A stretch of DNA of 64,000 bases from Salinisphaera sp. T31B1 (lineage in GTDB: Bacteria; Pseudomonadota; Gammaproteobacteria; Nevskiales; Salinisphaeraceae): the NCBI RefSeq assembly GCF_040361275.1, contig NZ_APNH01000002.1, positions 744,001 to 808,000 on the forward strand, in the 5' to 3' direction. Below, piece by piece: positions 37,740 to 47,773 of this stretch (its first letter is position 1; every line of letters starts with the position of its first letter). A program made the translations under genes and the position numbers. The notes under the pieces were generated by a model. The model ran no database searches. It worked only from the letters and a program-made list of their open reading frames with translations, and was not told where the DNA came from.

Positions 37740-38702
37740 TCATTCGGTTTCCGGAGATGTGCTGCGTCCAAGCTTTCTCGCTTCGTAGATACGTCCGAGA
37801 CGCAACCAGATATCCAATTCCCGGTCGAATCGCTTGCCCGCGTTCCGGTTGGCCCAGGCCTTCACATAGCGGGGTAAATCGCGTGTCAGCAGGTAACGAA
37901 GATACCAACGCGGAACGCCGCCCAGCCGATCGCCGCCGGTCACCGTTTCGCTCCGGTTTTCATACTGGTAGGTCGTACGTCCCCAATCGAAACGGTTGCG
38001 ACGCCAATAGTTCTTGTTGTAGCGCTCGGGGCGCAGAAAGTGGTACTGAATGAGACGCGGGTCATAGGCGATCCGCCCACCTGCGGCATACAGGCGCTCC
38101 TGAAGATCCGTTTCTTCCTTGGCGAACAGCAGCTCGCCGCGACGTCCCAGTCGCGTGTCGTAGCCACCTAGCGCGACGAGATCCTTTTTGAGGATCGCCA
38201 TGTTGCCGCCTCGCAACAGTTCGCCGTCCGGGGTGAGATCGCACTGCACAGGGCCTGCATCGAACTGGCCGATATATTGCAGCAGATGAGGCAACCACTT
38301 CGGCAGTTGAGTGGCGTTGTAATAAAGCAGCGGCCCCCCGACACACTGTGCCCCACTCTCTTCAAAGACGAGCTCTACATCAGCCAGATAATTCTCGGCG
38401 ATACGCTGGTCGTCGTCCATGAACACGACGATAGACCCGCGTGCTTCGGCCGTCCCGCGATTGCGCGCCGCCGATAGGCCCTGCTCGGCCTCGAAAACAT
38501 ATCTCAGTTCGAACGGAAAACCGCGCGCAATTACGCGCTCGACCTGCGTGGCGGTGTCGTCTGTACTGTTGTTATCGACGACGATCACTTCCACAACCAC
38601 GTGGTCGCCCACTATCGAGCGGCCGATACTCTCGAGCGCTTCGACCAGAAGATCGGCACGGTTGTAGGTCGTCAAGACGAGCGTTATACGCGGGTTATTC
38701 AC
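37740..38702 (-). CDS. GT2 glycosyltransferase
   Basis: 320 residues. GT-A motifs ITLVLTTYNRADLLVEALES, VDNNSTDDT and the DxD-like VFMDDDQRI; the acceptor-side ED segment is FAKEETDLQERL. It starts at GTG with a good AGGAATA site. It differs from the four long paralogous GT2 enzymes by lacking their C-terminal domain. It lies 66 bases upstream of the pyruvyl transferase gene. Confidence 0.87.
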   Translation of the reverse strand: MNNPRITLVLTTYNRADLLVEALESIGRSIVGDHVVVEVIVVDNNSTDDTATQVERVIARGFPFELRYVFEAEQGLSAARNRGTAEARGSIVVFMDDDQRIAENYLADVELVFEESGAQCVGGPLLYYNATQLPKWLPHLLQYIGQFDAGPVQCDLTPDGELLRGGNMAILKKDLVALGGYDTRLGRRGELLFAKEETDLQERLYAAGGRIAYDPRLIQYHFLRPERYNKNYWRRNRFDWGRTTYQYENRSETVTGGDRLGGVPRWYLRYLLTRDLPRYVKAWANRNAGKRFDRELDIWLRLGRIYEARKLGRSTSPETE

Positions 38703-38799
38703 GGTTTATTCCTACATGTGCGAACGGTTTTCGGCGTTGACCGCCTCGCGCGGGCACGCCACACCGGCGGTTCGTATCCGATCGATGACCATGCGGTAC

Positions 38800-39984
38800 T
38801 CATGCCAGGCTCGGCGGAGCAAGACGGGCTAGCGCACGGAGGAAATCAAGGACATGGTACGTCTGCCGACGACGGATCGAGCCTCGCAAGCCCCAGTAAA
38901 GTCCCTGGACCGCCGCGCGACGAATCGTGCGCGTGTGAGCGGTGCGGGGTGCGCCGGCGAGCTTTCGCGCTAGACCGATCGCTCCAGGCACATAGTCCGC
39001 CACACCGATATTGGCCGATGCACGAACAAGATCGGCTACGCGCTTGCACTGTGTCGGCGTCAGATCACATTGTTCGAGAATCAGGCAAATATCTTCCCCG
39101 CCTTCCTCGAACAGTCCGCGTTTGAACATGATCAGTGCGCGCTGATACAAGGCGTCGAACCGTTGGCCGTCGTCGAGCACCGATACCGGTTCGAGCGATG
39201 CGTTGCGTGGCAGGTATTCGCCCAGAGCCAGGTCGTCGCGAAGCGCACGAAACAGGCGGCGATCGTACTCATGCCAGACAGCATGACGGCTCTTCTCGGC
39301 GTGCAATGCACTGCCCGGGCCACGAGGCCCGGCATGATTGCGATGCACGAACGTAATTGCGTCGATGCTCGCGCCGCGAAATTGCCGCGCCAACTTGAGC
39401 ATCATGTCGTAATCCTGCGTCCTCAACAGCCACTCGGCGAACAGCCCGACGGCTTGCAGACAACGCACCGGCACCAGCATCCCCTGCATGAGCGTGCCGT
39501 TCCACTCCATCGTACGAATCAATAGCTCTTCGGGTGGACAAGCATCGAGCTGGCCCACCCGCCACTGCGAACGATCCCATATATCGCCACGCTCGTCGGT
39601 ATAGGCATCGTAAAAATACTTTCCGCTGTAGGAGTAATCGATATCCGGATGCATTTCCAGAAAGTCGACGTGTCGTTCAAGCGCGTCCGGTAACATGACG
39701 TCATCGTCATCGAAGATACAGACATGCGACCCCACTGCCAGCGGGATCGCGAAGTTCAGCGCAATCGCCTTCCCCTGATTGGCCTGATGAAAGTAACGGA
39801 CCGTGTCGCCATAGCGCTCAACGACTGCCGGCGTGTCGTCCGTGGAGCCATCGTCGACGACGATAATCTCTGCCGGAGGCCGCGTCTGGGCCAACAGGCT
39901 GTCCAGGCACTGGGCAAGAAAGTGGCCACGATTGTACGTCGAGATCAGTACGCTGATCGTGATCGGTGACTTCTGAGCACTCAT
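38800..39984 (-). CDS. GT2 glycosyltransferase with paralogous C-terminal domain (copy 2)
   Basis: 394 residues. GT-A motifs VLISTYNRGHFLAQCLDSLLAQ, DDGSTDDT and IFDDDDVML; the ED acceptor site is TQDYDMMLKLA. The C-terminal region contains the shared VQGLYWGLRG motif. The start is MSAQKSPIT at 39984; upstream in-frame sequence is judged non-coding. Downstream (leftward) is a shorter GT2. Confidence 0.88.
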   Translation of the reverse strand: MSAQKSPITISVLISTYNRGHFLAQCLDSLLAQTRPPAEIIVVDDGSTDDTPAVVERYGDTVRYFHQANQGKAIALNFAIPLAVGSHVCIFDDDDVMLPDALERHVDFLEMHPDIDYSYSGKYFYDAYTDERGDIWDRSQWRVGQLDACPPEELLIRTMEWNGTLMQGMLVPVRCLQAVGLFAEWLLRTQDYDMMLKLARQFRGASIDAITFVHRNHAGPRGPGSALHAEKSRHAVWHEYDRRLFRALRDDLALGEYLPRNASLEPVSVLDDGQRFDALYQRALIMFKRGLFEEGGEDICLILEQCDLTPTQCKRVADLVRASANIGVADYVPGAIGLARKLAGAPRTAHTRTIRRAAVQGLYWGLRGSIRRRQTYHVLDFLRALARLAPPSLA

Positions 39985-40054
39985 GCAACGATTCCGATAT
40001 GAGAATGGACCGTCCCCGACGCTCGGCACATGTCGGCGCCACGGGCAGCCGGCG

Positions 40055-41260
40055 TCACAATCGTGATCCCGGATTGGACGAGACGCGGAGCTCGGCGACG
40101 AGCGACCACATGAACTGAGGCATAGCCGCTGCCAACCGGACCGCATCTCGATGACGATGCTGACGCAGCGCCCGACGAGCCGACCAGTAGAAACCTTTAC
40201 CGGCAGCCGAAGCGCAATCGCGTCGATACCGGCCACGAATAGCGTGGGCCAATTGTCGAGCCCGATGTCCGGCGCCAACCACGAATACCGGGTCGCCGAT
40301 ATCGGCAGCGCGCGTGATCACCGCACGCACTGCCGCCACCCGGGCCGCGTCGGGACGACCTTCAAGTTCGGCCAGGACCTGCTCGATATCACTCGCGCCT
40401 TCATCGATCAGATCGTGGCGAAACATGATGTCGGCGCGCTGGATCAGCCCATCTACCCGCAGCGACGGGCCATCGGCACCCTGGTGGCCAACGTATTCCG
40501 ACAGTTCGAGGCGTTCTCGTACGCGCTTGAAGATGATCCGCTCATACTGGCGAAACAACCTTGTTCGCTCTGCGTTGGAGTGCCGCTCGCTGGCCGACCC
40601 GCGTTCGCCACCGTGATTGCGCCAGACGAACGTCTGATCGCCGGTAAACCCGCCGCGATAGTGCCGGGCCAGACGAAGCAACATGTCGTAGTCTTCGGCG
40701 CGGCCAAGGGTTTCGTCGAAAAGCGACAGATCAACCAGACACTGGCGCCTGACCAGCAGGCCCTGAAAGACCAACGTGCAATCGCGCATCAGGTGTAATA
40801 GCAGCGATTCGGCGCGATAGTTCGGAGCAACGGGGGTGCGCCAGCGAGCAGCATCGGTAATATCGCCGTCGCCATCGAACGTGAAGTTGTGGCTGTAGCA
40901 GAAATCCAGGTCGGGCCGATCCTCGAGAAACCGGACATGTGTCGCCAATGCGTGGGGCAAGGCGTAATCGTCGTCGTCGAAAATCCACACGTGCGTACCG
41001 CGGGCCTGAGGAATCGCACGGTTCAGCGCCGCCGGCTTGCCGCTGTTGGTCTGTCGAATACAGCGTATGCGTGAGCCATAGGCCGCCAGTAGATCAGGCG
41101 TCGCATCGCTCGAGCCGTCGTCGATGACCAGCACCTCATCCGGTGGACGAGTCTGCGCCAGGAGGCTGTCGAGCGCCTTGGCGAGATAGTCGGCACGATT
41201 ATAGGTGGCCACTACCACGCTGACGGTGATCGCTTGCGCGTCCTTGGAGGCTGGCATCAT
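40055..41260 (-). CDS. GT2 glycosyltransferase with paralogous C-terminal domain (copy 3)
   Basis: 401 residues. GT-A motifs VSVVVATYNRADYLAKALDS, DDGSSDAT and IFDDDDYALP; acceptor ED in RAEDYDMLLRLA. The C-terminal region carries the shared GKGFYWSARRALR motif. It heads the leftward section A after a divergent 205-base spacer. Confidence 0.88.
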   Translation of the reverse strand: MMPASKDAQAITVSVVVATYNRADYLAKALDSLLAQTRPPDEVLVIDDGSSDATPDLLAAYGSRIRCIRQTNSGKPAALNRAIPQARGTHVWIFDDDDYALPHALATHVRFLEDRPDLDFCYSHNFTFDGDGDITDAARWRTPVAPNYRAESLLLHLMRDCTLVFQGLLVRRQCLVDLSLFDETLGRAEDYDMLLRLARHYRGGFTGDQTFVWRNHGGERGSASERHSNAERTRLFRQYERIIFKRVRERLELSEYVGHQGADGPSLRVDGLIQRADIMFRHDLIDEGASDIEQVLAELEGRPDAARVAAVRAVITRAADIGDPVFVVGAGHRARQLAHAIRGRYRRDCASAAGKGFYWSARRALRQHRHRDAVRLAAAMPQFMWSLVAELRVSSNPGSRL

Positions 41261-41323
41261 CCGGCTACCCGGTCAGACAGCGCGTGGCCGAATGACCGAT
41301 GATCGATAGTTGTCATGGCCAGC

Positions 41324-41329
41324 ATTATA
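41324..41329 (-). promoter_or_regulatory. Possible -10 of the leftward section A
   Basis: A perfect TATAAT on the minus strand, about 65 bases upstream of the GT2 start at 41260. No convincing -35 was found. On the other strand TACAAT (41399-41404) is a candidate -10 for the GT2 at 41466. Both are guesses from single hexamers. Confidence 0.35.
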
Positions 41330-41465
41330 ACCTGCTGCGCTGCAAAACGGATGCCTCACGGCGACCGACCGTCGAGCCGCACAAGACGAGCAACCCGTTA
41401 CAATAAGCGGGAGTCGGGCCATTGCGAGCCCCGTAATCTCTCGAGCGTTCAAGCATTAATCTTCC

Positions 41466-42704
41466 ATGACCGTGACTTCCGACCCCACCTGCCCTCACGG
41501 CACGCCAAACCAGGCCGCCGATCGTCCGCGGGTTTCGGTTGTGCTGGCTACATACAACCGGTGTGAATATCTCGCGGAAGCTATCGACAGCCTGCTGAAC
41601 CAGAGCTGTCCGATCGATGAGCTCATCGTGGTCAATGACGCCTCGACCGACGATACCGCGCAATTGCTGGATGCGTACGGCGATCGCTTGCGCGTCATCC
41701 ACCGAACCCGTAATCAAGGCAAGCCGGCCGCGCTGAATCTAGCGATCCCGCAGGTCGACGGCGACTATGTATGGCTGTTTGACGACGACGATATCGCCCT
41801 GCCCGATGCGCTGGTCGCCCATCAAACCTTTCTCGCCGCAAACCCGGACATCGATTTCACCTACAGCGACAAGTACCGCGTCCCGGGTGATGTCGATATC
41901 TTCGACCGCGACGCCTGGCAATTGGCGATGATGAGCCAGACGCCGCCCGAGGCTTTTTTCATGCGCACGCTGTTGAGCATGAACACGTTGATGCAGGGCA
42001 TGCTCATCCCGGTTCGATGCCTGGCCGCTGTCGGCCCGTTCGACGAATCTCTGGATCGTTGCGAAGACCACGACATGATCCTGCGGCTGGCGGCACGCTT
42101 TCGGGGGGCCGGACTGGGAAGAGCGACCTTCGTCTACCGCGAGCATGCGGGTACGCGAGGGGCGGGAACAAAAGGACATGCCGCGCATGAGCGATTTCGG
42201 GTGCTGGCCCAATACCGACGCGAGGTCTTCCGCAAGGCCCATGCTCGGTTCGAACTGACCCAGTACTTGACGCATGTGCCCGAGGCGAGCGTCGCCGACA
42301 CTTCGGCGGGGCTGGAACCTGCCGCGCTGATTCAGCGCGGGTGTGTCATGCTCCGGCACGGCGTGGTCGATCTGGCGCTGAAAGACTTTGACGCAGGCTT
42401 CGCACATCGGCGCTTCGACGAGGTTCGCCAAACCTGGTTGAGCGAGACGCTTGGTACCGCGCTGGACAGCGATCTGTCCGCTGTCGAGGACCGGACGCGG
42501 TTGATGCGCGAACTTCATCTGACACTGCGCCGCCATCGACAAACCGCACAGGTTCGGCATCTTGCCAGAGGCCTCTATTGGCATCTGCGACGCGCGCTCG
42601 CCAAGCGCGAACGGCCGGCACTGACGCGCGCGGGCGCAAACACAGCGGCGTTCGCGGGTGGTTGGCTGTACGCGAACCTGTATCGTAACCACGCTCGACC
42701 ATGA
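41466..42704 (+). CDS. GT2 glycosyltransferase with paralogous C-terminal domain (copy 4)
   Basis: 412 residues. GT-A motifs VSVVLATYNRCEYLAEAIDSLL, NDASTDDT and FDDDDIALP, with the acceptor ED site in RCEDHDMILRLA. The C-terminus contains ARGLYWHLRRALAKRE, the same element as the three leftward copies. It begins the rightward trio with the oxidoreductase and epimerase genes. Confidence 0.88.
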   Translation: MTVTSDPTCPHGTPNQAADRPRVSVVLATYNRCEYLAEAIDSLLNQSCPIDELIVVNDASTDDTAQLLDAYGDRLRVIHRTRNQGKPAALNLAIPQVDGDYVWLFDDDDIALPDALVAHQTFLAANPDIDFTYSDKYRVPGDVDIFDRDAWQLAMMSQTPPEAFFMRTLLSMNTLMQGMLIPVRCLAAVGPFDESLDRCEDHDMILRLAARFRGAGLGRATFVYREHAGTRGAGTKGHAAHERFRVLAQYRREVFRKAHARFELTQYLTHVPEASVADTSAGLEPAALIQRGCVMLRHGVVDLALKDFDAGFAHRRFDEVRQTWLSETLGTALDSDLSAVEDRTRLMRELHLTLRRHRQTAQVRHLARGLYWHLRRALAKRERPALTRAGANTAAFAGGWLYANLYRNHARP

Positions 42705-42786
42705 ACATCAGCGCGCGCCGCAGCCGATACCGGCTGCGGGTGCCCAGCCAATACGCACGAATCGAATCATATCCAGGCGACACCCC

Positions 42787-43797
42787 ATGAATTCACAGCG
42801 TTTCAGAATCGTCATTATCGGCGCAGGCACGATCAGCCGGGTCGCTCATGTACCTGCGGTTCTGGCGTCGCCGATCGCCGAACTTGCGGCCATTGTCGAC
42901 CCGAACAGATCGCTGGCCGCCGATCTCTGCCAGCTTTACGGAATCAAACCGGAGATTGCCGACGACATCTCCAACGTGAAGAACACATTCGACGCCGCGA
43001 TCGTGGCCACGCCCAACGATCTGCACGCGCCGTTGGCCGAAGCCCTGATCGAGCGCGGAATCCCCGTGCTCATCGAAAAACCGCTGGCCGCCGACCTCGA
43101 ATCGGCGGAGCGCATCGCCGCAGCCGCCGAAAAGCACGGAACAATCGCTGCTGTGGGCTATCAGTCCCGCTTCTCGGGTGCCTGTCAGGCACTCAAGAAC
43201 GTGCTGGACGCACGCCAGTTCGGCGCGCCCATACGTTTTGCTTGTCAGCATGGCTCGCGCGGCGGATGGTCGCCTGCGTCAGGCTACAACCTGGACACCA
43301 AGCGAGCCGGCGGCGGCGTGCTGGTGACGACAGGAACGCATTTCCTCGACCGGCTGATCTGGCTGTGGGGCACACCCTCGGACGTATCACTGACCGATAA
43401 CGGCGATCACGGCCCAGAAAGTCATTCGATCGCCCGTTTTACGTTCAACCGCGAGAATACATCGTTCTCGGGCACTGCCTATTTCTCAAAGCTCGTCGCG
43501 CTGACAGAGAGCTTCGTTGTCGAAACCGAAGAAGGCGTGCTCGTCATCCGGGGCGACAAACCGGACACGGTTGCGTTCCGCCCCAAAGCCACGCCGACGT
43601 TCACCTACGATATTACGCCTGATGGCTACGCCCATGATCCACGTGCGCTATATCAGCGCCAGCTCGAAGATTTCATTGGCGCGTGCCGTGCCGGCACGGC
43701 GCCCAAGGTCGACGCCGCACTGGGACGGGAGTCCGTGGCCCTTCTTTCACGGCTTTATGCCACCCGCCAGCCGTTGTCGGCTGATCACTACGCCTGA
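42787..43797 (+). CDS. Gfo/Idh/MocA family oxidoreductase
   Basis: 336 residues. The N-terminal Rossmann domain has IGAGTISRVAHVPAV and VATPNDLHAPLAEALI, and the family signature EKPLA (the Lys and Pro are usual for catalysis). The C-terminal alpha/beta domain contains HFLDRLIWLWG. It is probably an NAD-dependent sugar dehydrogenase, for example acting on a UDP-sugar. The start ATG at 42787 has a weak ribosome site. 14 bases separate it from the next gene. Confidence 0.88.
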   Translation: MNSQRFRIVIIGAGTISRVAHVPAVLASPIAELAAIVDPNRSLAADLCQLYGIKPEIADDISNVKNTFDAAIVATPNDLHAPLAEALIERGIPVLIEKPLAADLESAERIAAAAEKHGTIAAVGYQSRFSGACQALKNVLDARQFGAPIRFACQHGSRGGWSPASGYNLDTKRAGGGVLVTTGTHFLDRLIWLWGTPSDVSLTDNGDHGPESHSIARFTFNRENTSFSGTAYFSKLVALTESFVVETEEGVLVIRGDKPDTVAFRPKATPTFTYDITPDGYAHDPRALYQRQLEDFIGACRAGTAPKVDAALGRESVALLSRLYATRQPLSADHYA

Positions 43798-43811
43798 GCG
43801 AGCGAGTTCGC

Positions 43812-45002
43812 ATGTCTAATAAAGTTGCCATTCTCGGCGCATCCGGCTTCGTCGGCAGTACGCTGTTCGAGTATCTGCGCGAAGATCCGTCATTCGAAGT
43901 TGTTCCGTTTTCCCACTCAACCGGCGGCGCGGCTTGTCTGGCCCACCAGGGTCTGATCTTCGAGCAGTTGGACGTGCTCGATGCCAAGGCTGTCGAACGT
44001 GCACTCAAGCCCTTCGACTACATCGTCAATTGCTCTCGCGGTGGCCCGGACGTCATGCTGGGAGGACTGAACAATCTGCTTGCCGCGGCCGCGAAGAGCC
44101 CATCGCTGAAGAAATTCGTGCATTTGAGCAGCGTCGCCATCTATGGCGATCCGCCCTCGCCGCAGAGCGTTCGTGAAGACGCGCCGACCGTACCAGCCGC
44201 AGAAGAAGGCTACGGACCGATCAAGGCACTCCAGGACGAGCGCGTCGCAGCCGCAGCCAATCGCGGCGTTCGGTCGGTGGTGCTTTGCCCACCCAATATC
44301 ATCGGCCCATACTCGCCGTATCTGATGAGCCTGATCAGCACGATAGAGGGCGGACGCTTCCGGTTGGTCGACGATGGTCGACACGTGGTAAGCACGGTCG
44401 ATGTCACCAACCTCTGCGCCGGCATCCGCGCGGCGATGGTATCGGATGTACACGACGGCCGCCGGTTGTTCGTGTGCGATGCAGAACGCACGACCTGGGC
44501 TGATCTGTACCAGGCGCTGAAACCCATCCTGCGGGGGGCGCCCGACGCACCGTCGATCACCGAGACTGAATTCCGCGAGATCCACGCGCGCGAGCAGGCA
44601 GCGTCGGCCCCGGCCGATGTCGCGCGCAGCGCGCTTCGACACCTGGTCTCAGATGAAGTGCGCGAAGTGCTGCGTCTGAACCCGCGTTGGGCACGTGTCG
44701 AAGGCGCGGCCAAGGATCTGGTGCGCATGTTCGGCGACAAGGCCGAAGGTTACATGCGCGGCGTGACCGGCGGGATCATCAAGGTTCCAACGACCTACCC
44801 GGCCGATGGCCAGGACAGTCGCCTGATCGCCCAGCAGCTCCGCAAGGTCTACCACGACCCGGCGCGGGGTCTGAAGGAGCTGGACTATACGCTGCCCTAC
44901 TCGTTCGATCAGAGCATGAAAGCATTCTGCGACTGGTACACCACGGTATTTGAAGGCAATACACCGGAATGGCAGCTGCTCGTGGAATCGGCGAGAAGCT
45001 GA
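43812..45002 (+). CDS. NAD-dependent epimerase/dehydratase family protein
   Basis: 396 residues. The N-terminus has the Rossmann GASGFVGS motif; the catalytic Ser is in LSSVAIYG and the Tyr-Lys pair in YGPIK. The segment from about residue 250 on is longer than in typical extended SDRs, and no function is recognised for it. It pairs with the Gfo/Idh/MocA gene and may epimerise, dehydrate or reduce a sugar nucleotide. It converges on a GT2-like gene. Confidence 0.85.
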   Translation: MSNKVAILGASGFVGSTLFEYLREDPSFEVVPFSHSTGGAACLAHQGLIFEQLDVLDAKAVERALKPFDYIVNCSRGGPDVMLGGLNNLLAAAAKSPSLKKFVHLSSVAIYGDPPSPQSVREDAPTVPAAEEGYGPIKALQDERVAAAANRGVRSVVLCPPNIIGPYSPYLMSLISTIEGGRFRLVDDGRHVVSTVDVTNLCAGIRAAMVSDVHDGRRLFVCDAERTTWADLYQALKPILRGAPDAPSITETEFREIHAREQAASAPADVARSALRHLVSDEVREVLRLNPRWARVEGAAKDLVRMFGDKAEGYMRGVTGGIIKVPTTYPADGQDSRLIAQQLRKVYHDPARGLKELDYTLPYSFDQSMKAFCDWYTTVFEGNTPEWQLLVESARS

Positions 45003-45060
45003 CCGGCGCGGGCTGACGCTCGCCCCGGTGCGTTGCCGGCAGGTAGCGCTGGCCGCGCGA

Positions 45061-46017
45061 TCAGCCGGACGAATTCGCGGGCCCTGACCGTGCAGGACGT
45101 ACCAACTTGCGCGTGAAAAGCGCGTAGCGTCGCAGCCCGCCGTTTCTGAGGCTGCGCAGGTGTCTGGACCAGGCCTTGCGATACTCGCCCTGCTGCCAGT
45201 AGGCCATCGCAAGCACGTGCAGCGTATTGGCGTACTTGTAGCGCGCCCGTCGATAGGTCTGCGCGTCGCACGCCGGATGCGCCATGATTTCCGCCAGCGC
45301 CAGCAGTGCGTGTTCCTGATGCTCGGGGCCCTTGGATAGCGATCCCTGCGTGTCGTTGTACACGACAGTTGGTTGCTGCATGAAATGCAGGCGTTTTTCC
45401 TGCGCAACCAGGCGAAATGCGAGCGTCGTCCATTCCATGAACGGCCGCTGGAAGTCGAACAGTGATCGCTCGATTGCCGCACTACGGAACAAGGCGGCGC
45501 CCGGATGGAGCCAACAACCCGACATCAATGTCAGCAGCGGGTTGGCGTGATGGACGTCCATATCCGGGCTCGCCAACACCCGGCGGCCGGCCCGTTCATG
45601 GTAGATATTGCAGACCGCGACGTCGCAGCGAGGATGAGCATCGAGCCATCCCGCGGGCGACGCCAGACTGTCGGGGATCAGTTCGTCGTCGTCGTCGAGA
45701 AACGTGAAGTATGGCGCGTCGACGTGGTCCCAACCACTCAACCCCGCGGCGATCAGGGAAGCCTGCTCGAGTTGTACGAGGCATACATCGCTGCGCGCGG
45801 CGATCTCGTCGCGCAGAGTGATATCGAAACGCGATCCGTTCACGACCACGATCGCACGGGTTGAAACACCACGCTGGTCGCCGATCGTCTGCAGCGCCCG
45901 CAGAAGGGCATCCCGCCGATCGGCCTCGCACAGCGTGCGGATGATGACGTCGACACGTTTCCGGCCTGGGATGCTACCGGTGCTTATACCGGCTCCGTTT
46001 TTCGTTTCAGCTTCCAA
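45061..46017 (-). CDS. GT2-like glycosyltransferase
   Basis: 318 residues. GT-A fold with VDVIIRTLCEADRRDALLRALQT and the metal site TFLDDDDELIPDS. It lacks the long C-terminal extension of the paralogues. The start is five bases after the flippase stop, so it is the last gene of the section B operon. Donor and acceptor are unknown. Confidence 0.85.
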   Translation of the reverse strand: MEAETKNGAGISTGSIPGRKRVDVIIRTLCEADRRDALLRALQTIGDQRGVSTRAIVVVNGSRFDITLRDEIAARSDVCLVQLEQASLIAAGLSGWDHVDAPYFTFLDDDDELIPDSLASPAGWLDAHPRCDVAVCNIYHERAGRRVLASPDMDVHHANPLLTLMSGCWLHPGAALFRSAAIERSLFDFQRPFMEWTTLAFRLVAQEKRLHFMQQPTVVYNDTQGSLSKGPEHQEHALLALAEIMAHPACDAQTYRRARYKYANTLHVLAMAYWQQGEYRKAWSRHLRSLRNGGLRRYALFTRKLVRPARSGPANSSG

Positions 46018-46021
46018 CTAT

Positions 46022-47506
46022 TCAAGCCTTCGTGCGTCTCACTCGCGAAACGGCGTTCGCGAGCAAAGTATTTATTTCGTCGCTTAGCGGATGGCGCACG
46101 ATGTTCAATCCAACAAGCCAGGCCACGCCGGCGACCATGCCACCGACAATCAGCGGAACCCAGAGGTTATTACCGCTTGGCGGTATAACCGCTACAACTA
46201 TCAACGGCGGCACCATGGTAATCACGGTGGACAACACGCTGGGTGTCAGCGCAAACCATATATCTCGAAATTTTATCGGCGTGTACCGTTTGATCAAGGC
46301 TTGGTATAGAGCCACATTTAAGCCGGCACCAACCACCGACGCCGCAGCAACGGCCTCGAGACTATAGAAAGCAGCCCCGACCAATAGCGCGATCCTGATT
46401 ATCTGTAAGACGATGATCGTGCGCGTAACCGCTTTCACATGTCCGATAGCAGTAAGCAATTGAGGGCCATCCATGTTAATCACGCCGATCACACTCGCCA
46501 TCGCGATCCATTGCAGGATTGGAACCGCTGCGTCCCATTGATCGCCAAACATGATTCGCATGATGGGAAAACCCATCAACGCGGAGAACATGAAGAAAGG
46601 CCAGCTCACACCCGTCACGTAGGTCATCGATTTCAGAAACATCAGGTGCGCGTCGTTTCTACGTCGAAAATCGCGCGCGTAGGTGGGAAACGTCACGACA
46701 CCGACGGCGGCGAGGATGTTTTCACGAAAAAGATTAACCAAACCCTTGCCGCGACTGTATAGACCCACCGAAGCGAAATCGATAACTCTCGCGATGATAA
46801 AATCCGGCGCACTCGCGCCTATCCGCGATACGACATCGCCGGTTACCCGCTGTATGCCGAAGCTCGACACATCTCGCCACTGATCCAGACCCAGTCCACG
46901 AATCCGGTAATTTCGACCGAAATACATACAGGCCAGAATATTAGCGACCGTGCCGGCCACCGAGCCCATCGCCAAACCCATAAAGCCGAAACCCATCAAT
47001 ACAAAGACAATGGTCGAACCGCTCTGAGTCGCTTGCTGGAACAAGTTGATCTGGTATGAAATGCCGAACTGCATTGACCTTTTGAGTAACGCCGTGACGG
47101 TGGATCCGAACGGAAGAAGAAAAAAGTTAATCGAAATGACTTTCAGCAAAAGCTCTAGGCCTGGCTGGCTATAGAATGTCGCAACCACGCCACTTGCGAG
47201 GAACATCGTGCAGCCGAGCACCCAGGCAATTATAAGGTTGATCGTAAACGCAGATCGGGCTTTGCGGTCATCGAGATCTTCTGTTCTTACAAGGTAATCC
47301 GAAACCCCGAAATCGCGGAGAGAATGTATCAACGTTACAAACGCCATGCCCACCGAGTACACACCTACTTGTTCCGGTGTCAGTAGACGACTGACGATCA
47401 TGATCGTTGGAATCGTCATTGCCATATTGGTGTACCGCTTGGCGAATGACCAAGCGAGCGACTGGCGAACCGAGAGCGGCTTTTTCTTCTCTGCGTCGGA
47501 TGTCAT
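46022..47506 (-). CDS. Wzx-type polysaccharide flippase (MOP superfamily)
   Basis: 494 residues with about 13-14 hydrophobic helices. The N-terminal IMIVSRLLTPEQVGVYSVGMAF and RDFGVSDYLV segments match oligosaccharide-lipid flippases of the polysaccharide transporter (PST) branch. It should move lipid-linked repeat units across the inner membrane. Its sequence is visibly poorer in GC than the neighbours, and it lies after a 267-base spacer, which suggests a separately acquired segment. Confidence 0.88.
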   Translation of the reverse strand: MTSDAEKKKPLSVRQSLAWSFAKRYTNMAMTIPTIMIVSRLLTPEQVGVYSVGMAFVTLIHSLRDFGVSDYLVRTEDLDDRKARSAFTINLIIAWVLGCTMFLASGVVATFYSQPGLELLLKVISINFFLLPFGSTVTALLKRSMQFGISYQINLFQQATQSGSTIVFVLMGFGFMGLAMGSVAGTVANILACMYFGRNYRIRGLGLDQWRDVSSFGIQRVTGDVVSRIGASAPDFIIARVIDFASVGLYSRGKGLVNLFRENILAAVGVVTFPTYARDFRRRNDAHLMFLKSMTYVTGVSWPFFMFSALMGFPIMRIMFGDQWDAAVPILQWIAMASVIGVINMDGPQLLTAIGHVKAVTRTIIVLQIIRIALLVGAAFYSLEAVAAASVVGAGLNVALYQALIKRYTPIKFRDIWFALTPSVLSTVITMVPPLIVVAVIPPSGNNLWVPLIVGGMVAGVAWLVGLNIVRHPLSDEINTLLANAVSRVRRTKA

Positions 47507-47773
47507 TTGTGAATGATGTCCTTAGTGGCTGGCCAAAATCGCGTCGGCCCTCAGAAGGCTAAAATTTAAGGGCGAAAAATGTTCGATATGCCGGCCAATT
47601 TTGGCGCGCCCTGACCCCGATCAGGTTGTCGACAACCGGCGATGCGATGGATTGACGCGTCGGGTAGTAGGCCATGCGCGAGCGGATCGTCACCTTCGCG
47701 AGTCGCCACATATCTTTCGGCGAGAACCTATCAATTTTGACCCGGTACTAACAGATCAGATCGAAGACCTCAA
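47507..47773. other. AT-richer spacer between flippase and Asn-synthase-like genes
   Basis: No gene, tRNA or terminator could be recognised. The base composition is less GC rich than most of the window. Confidence 0.5.
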
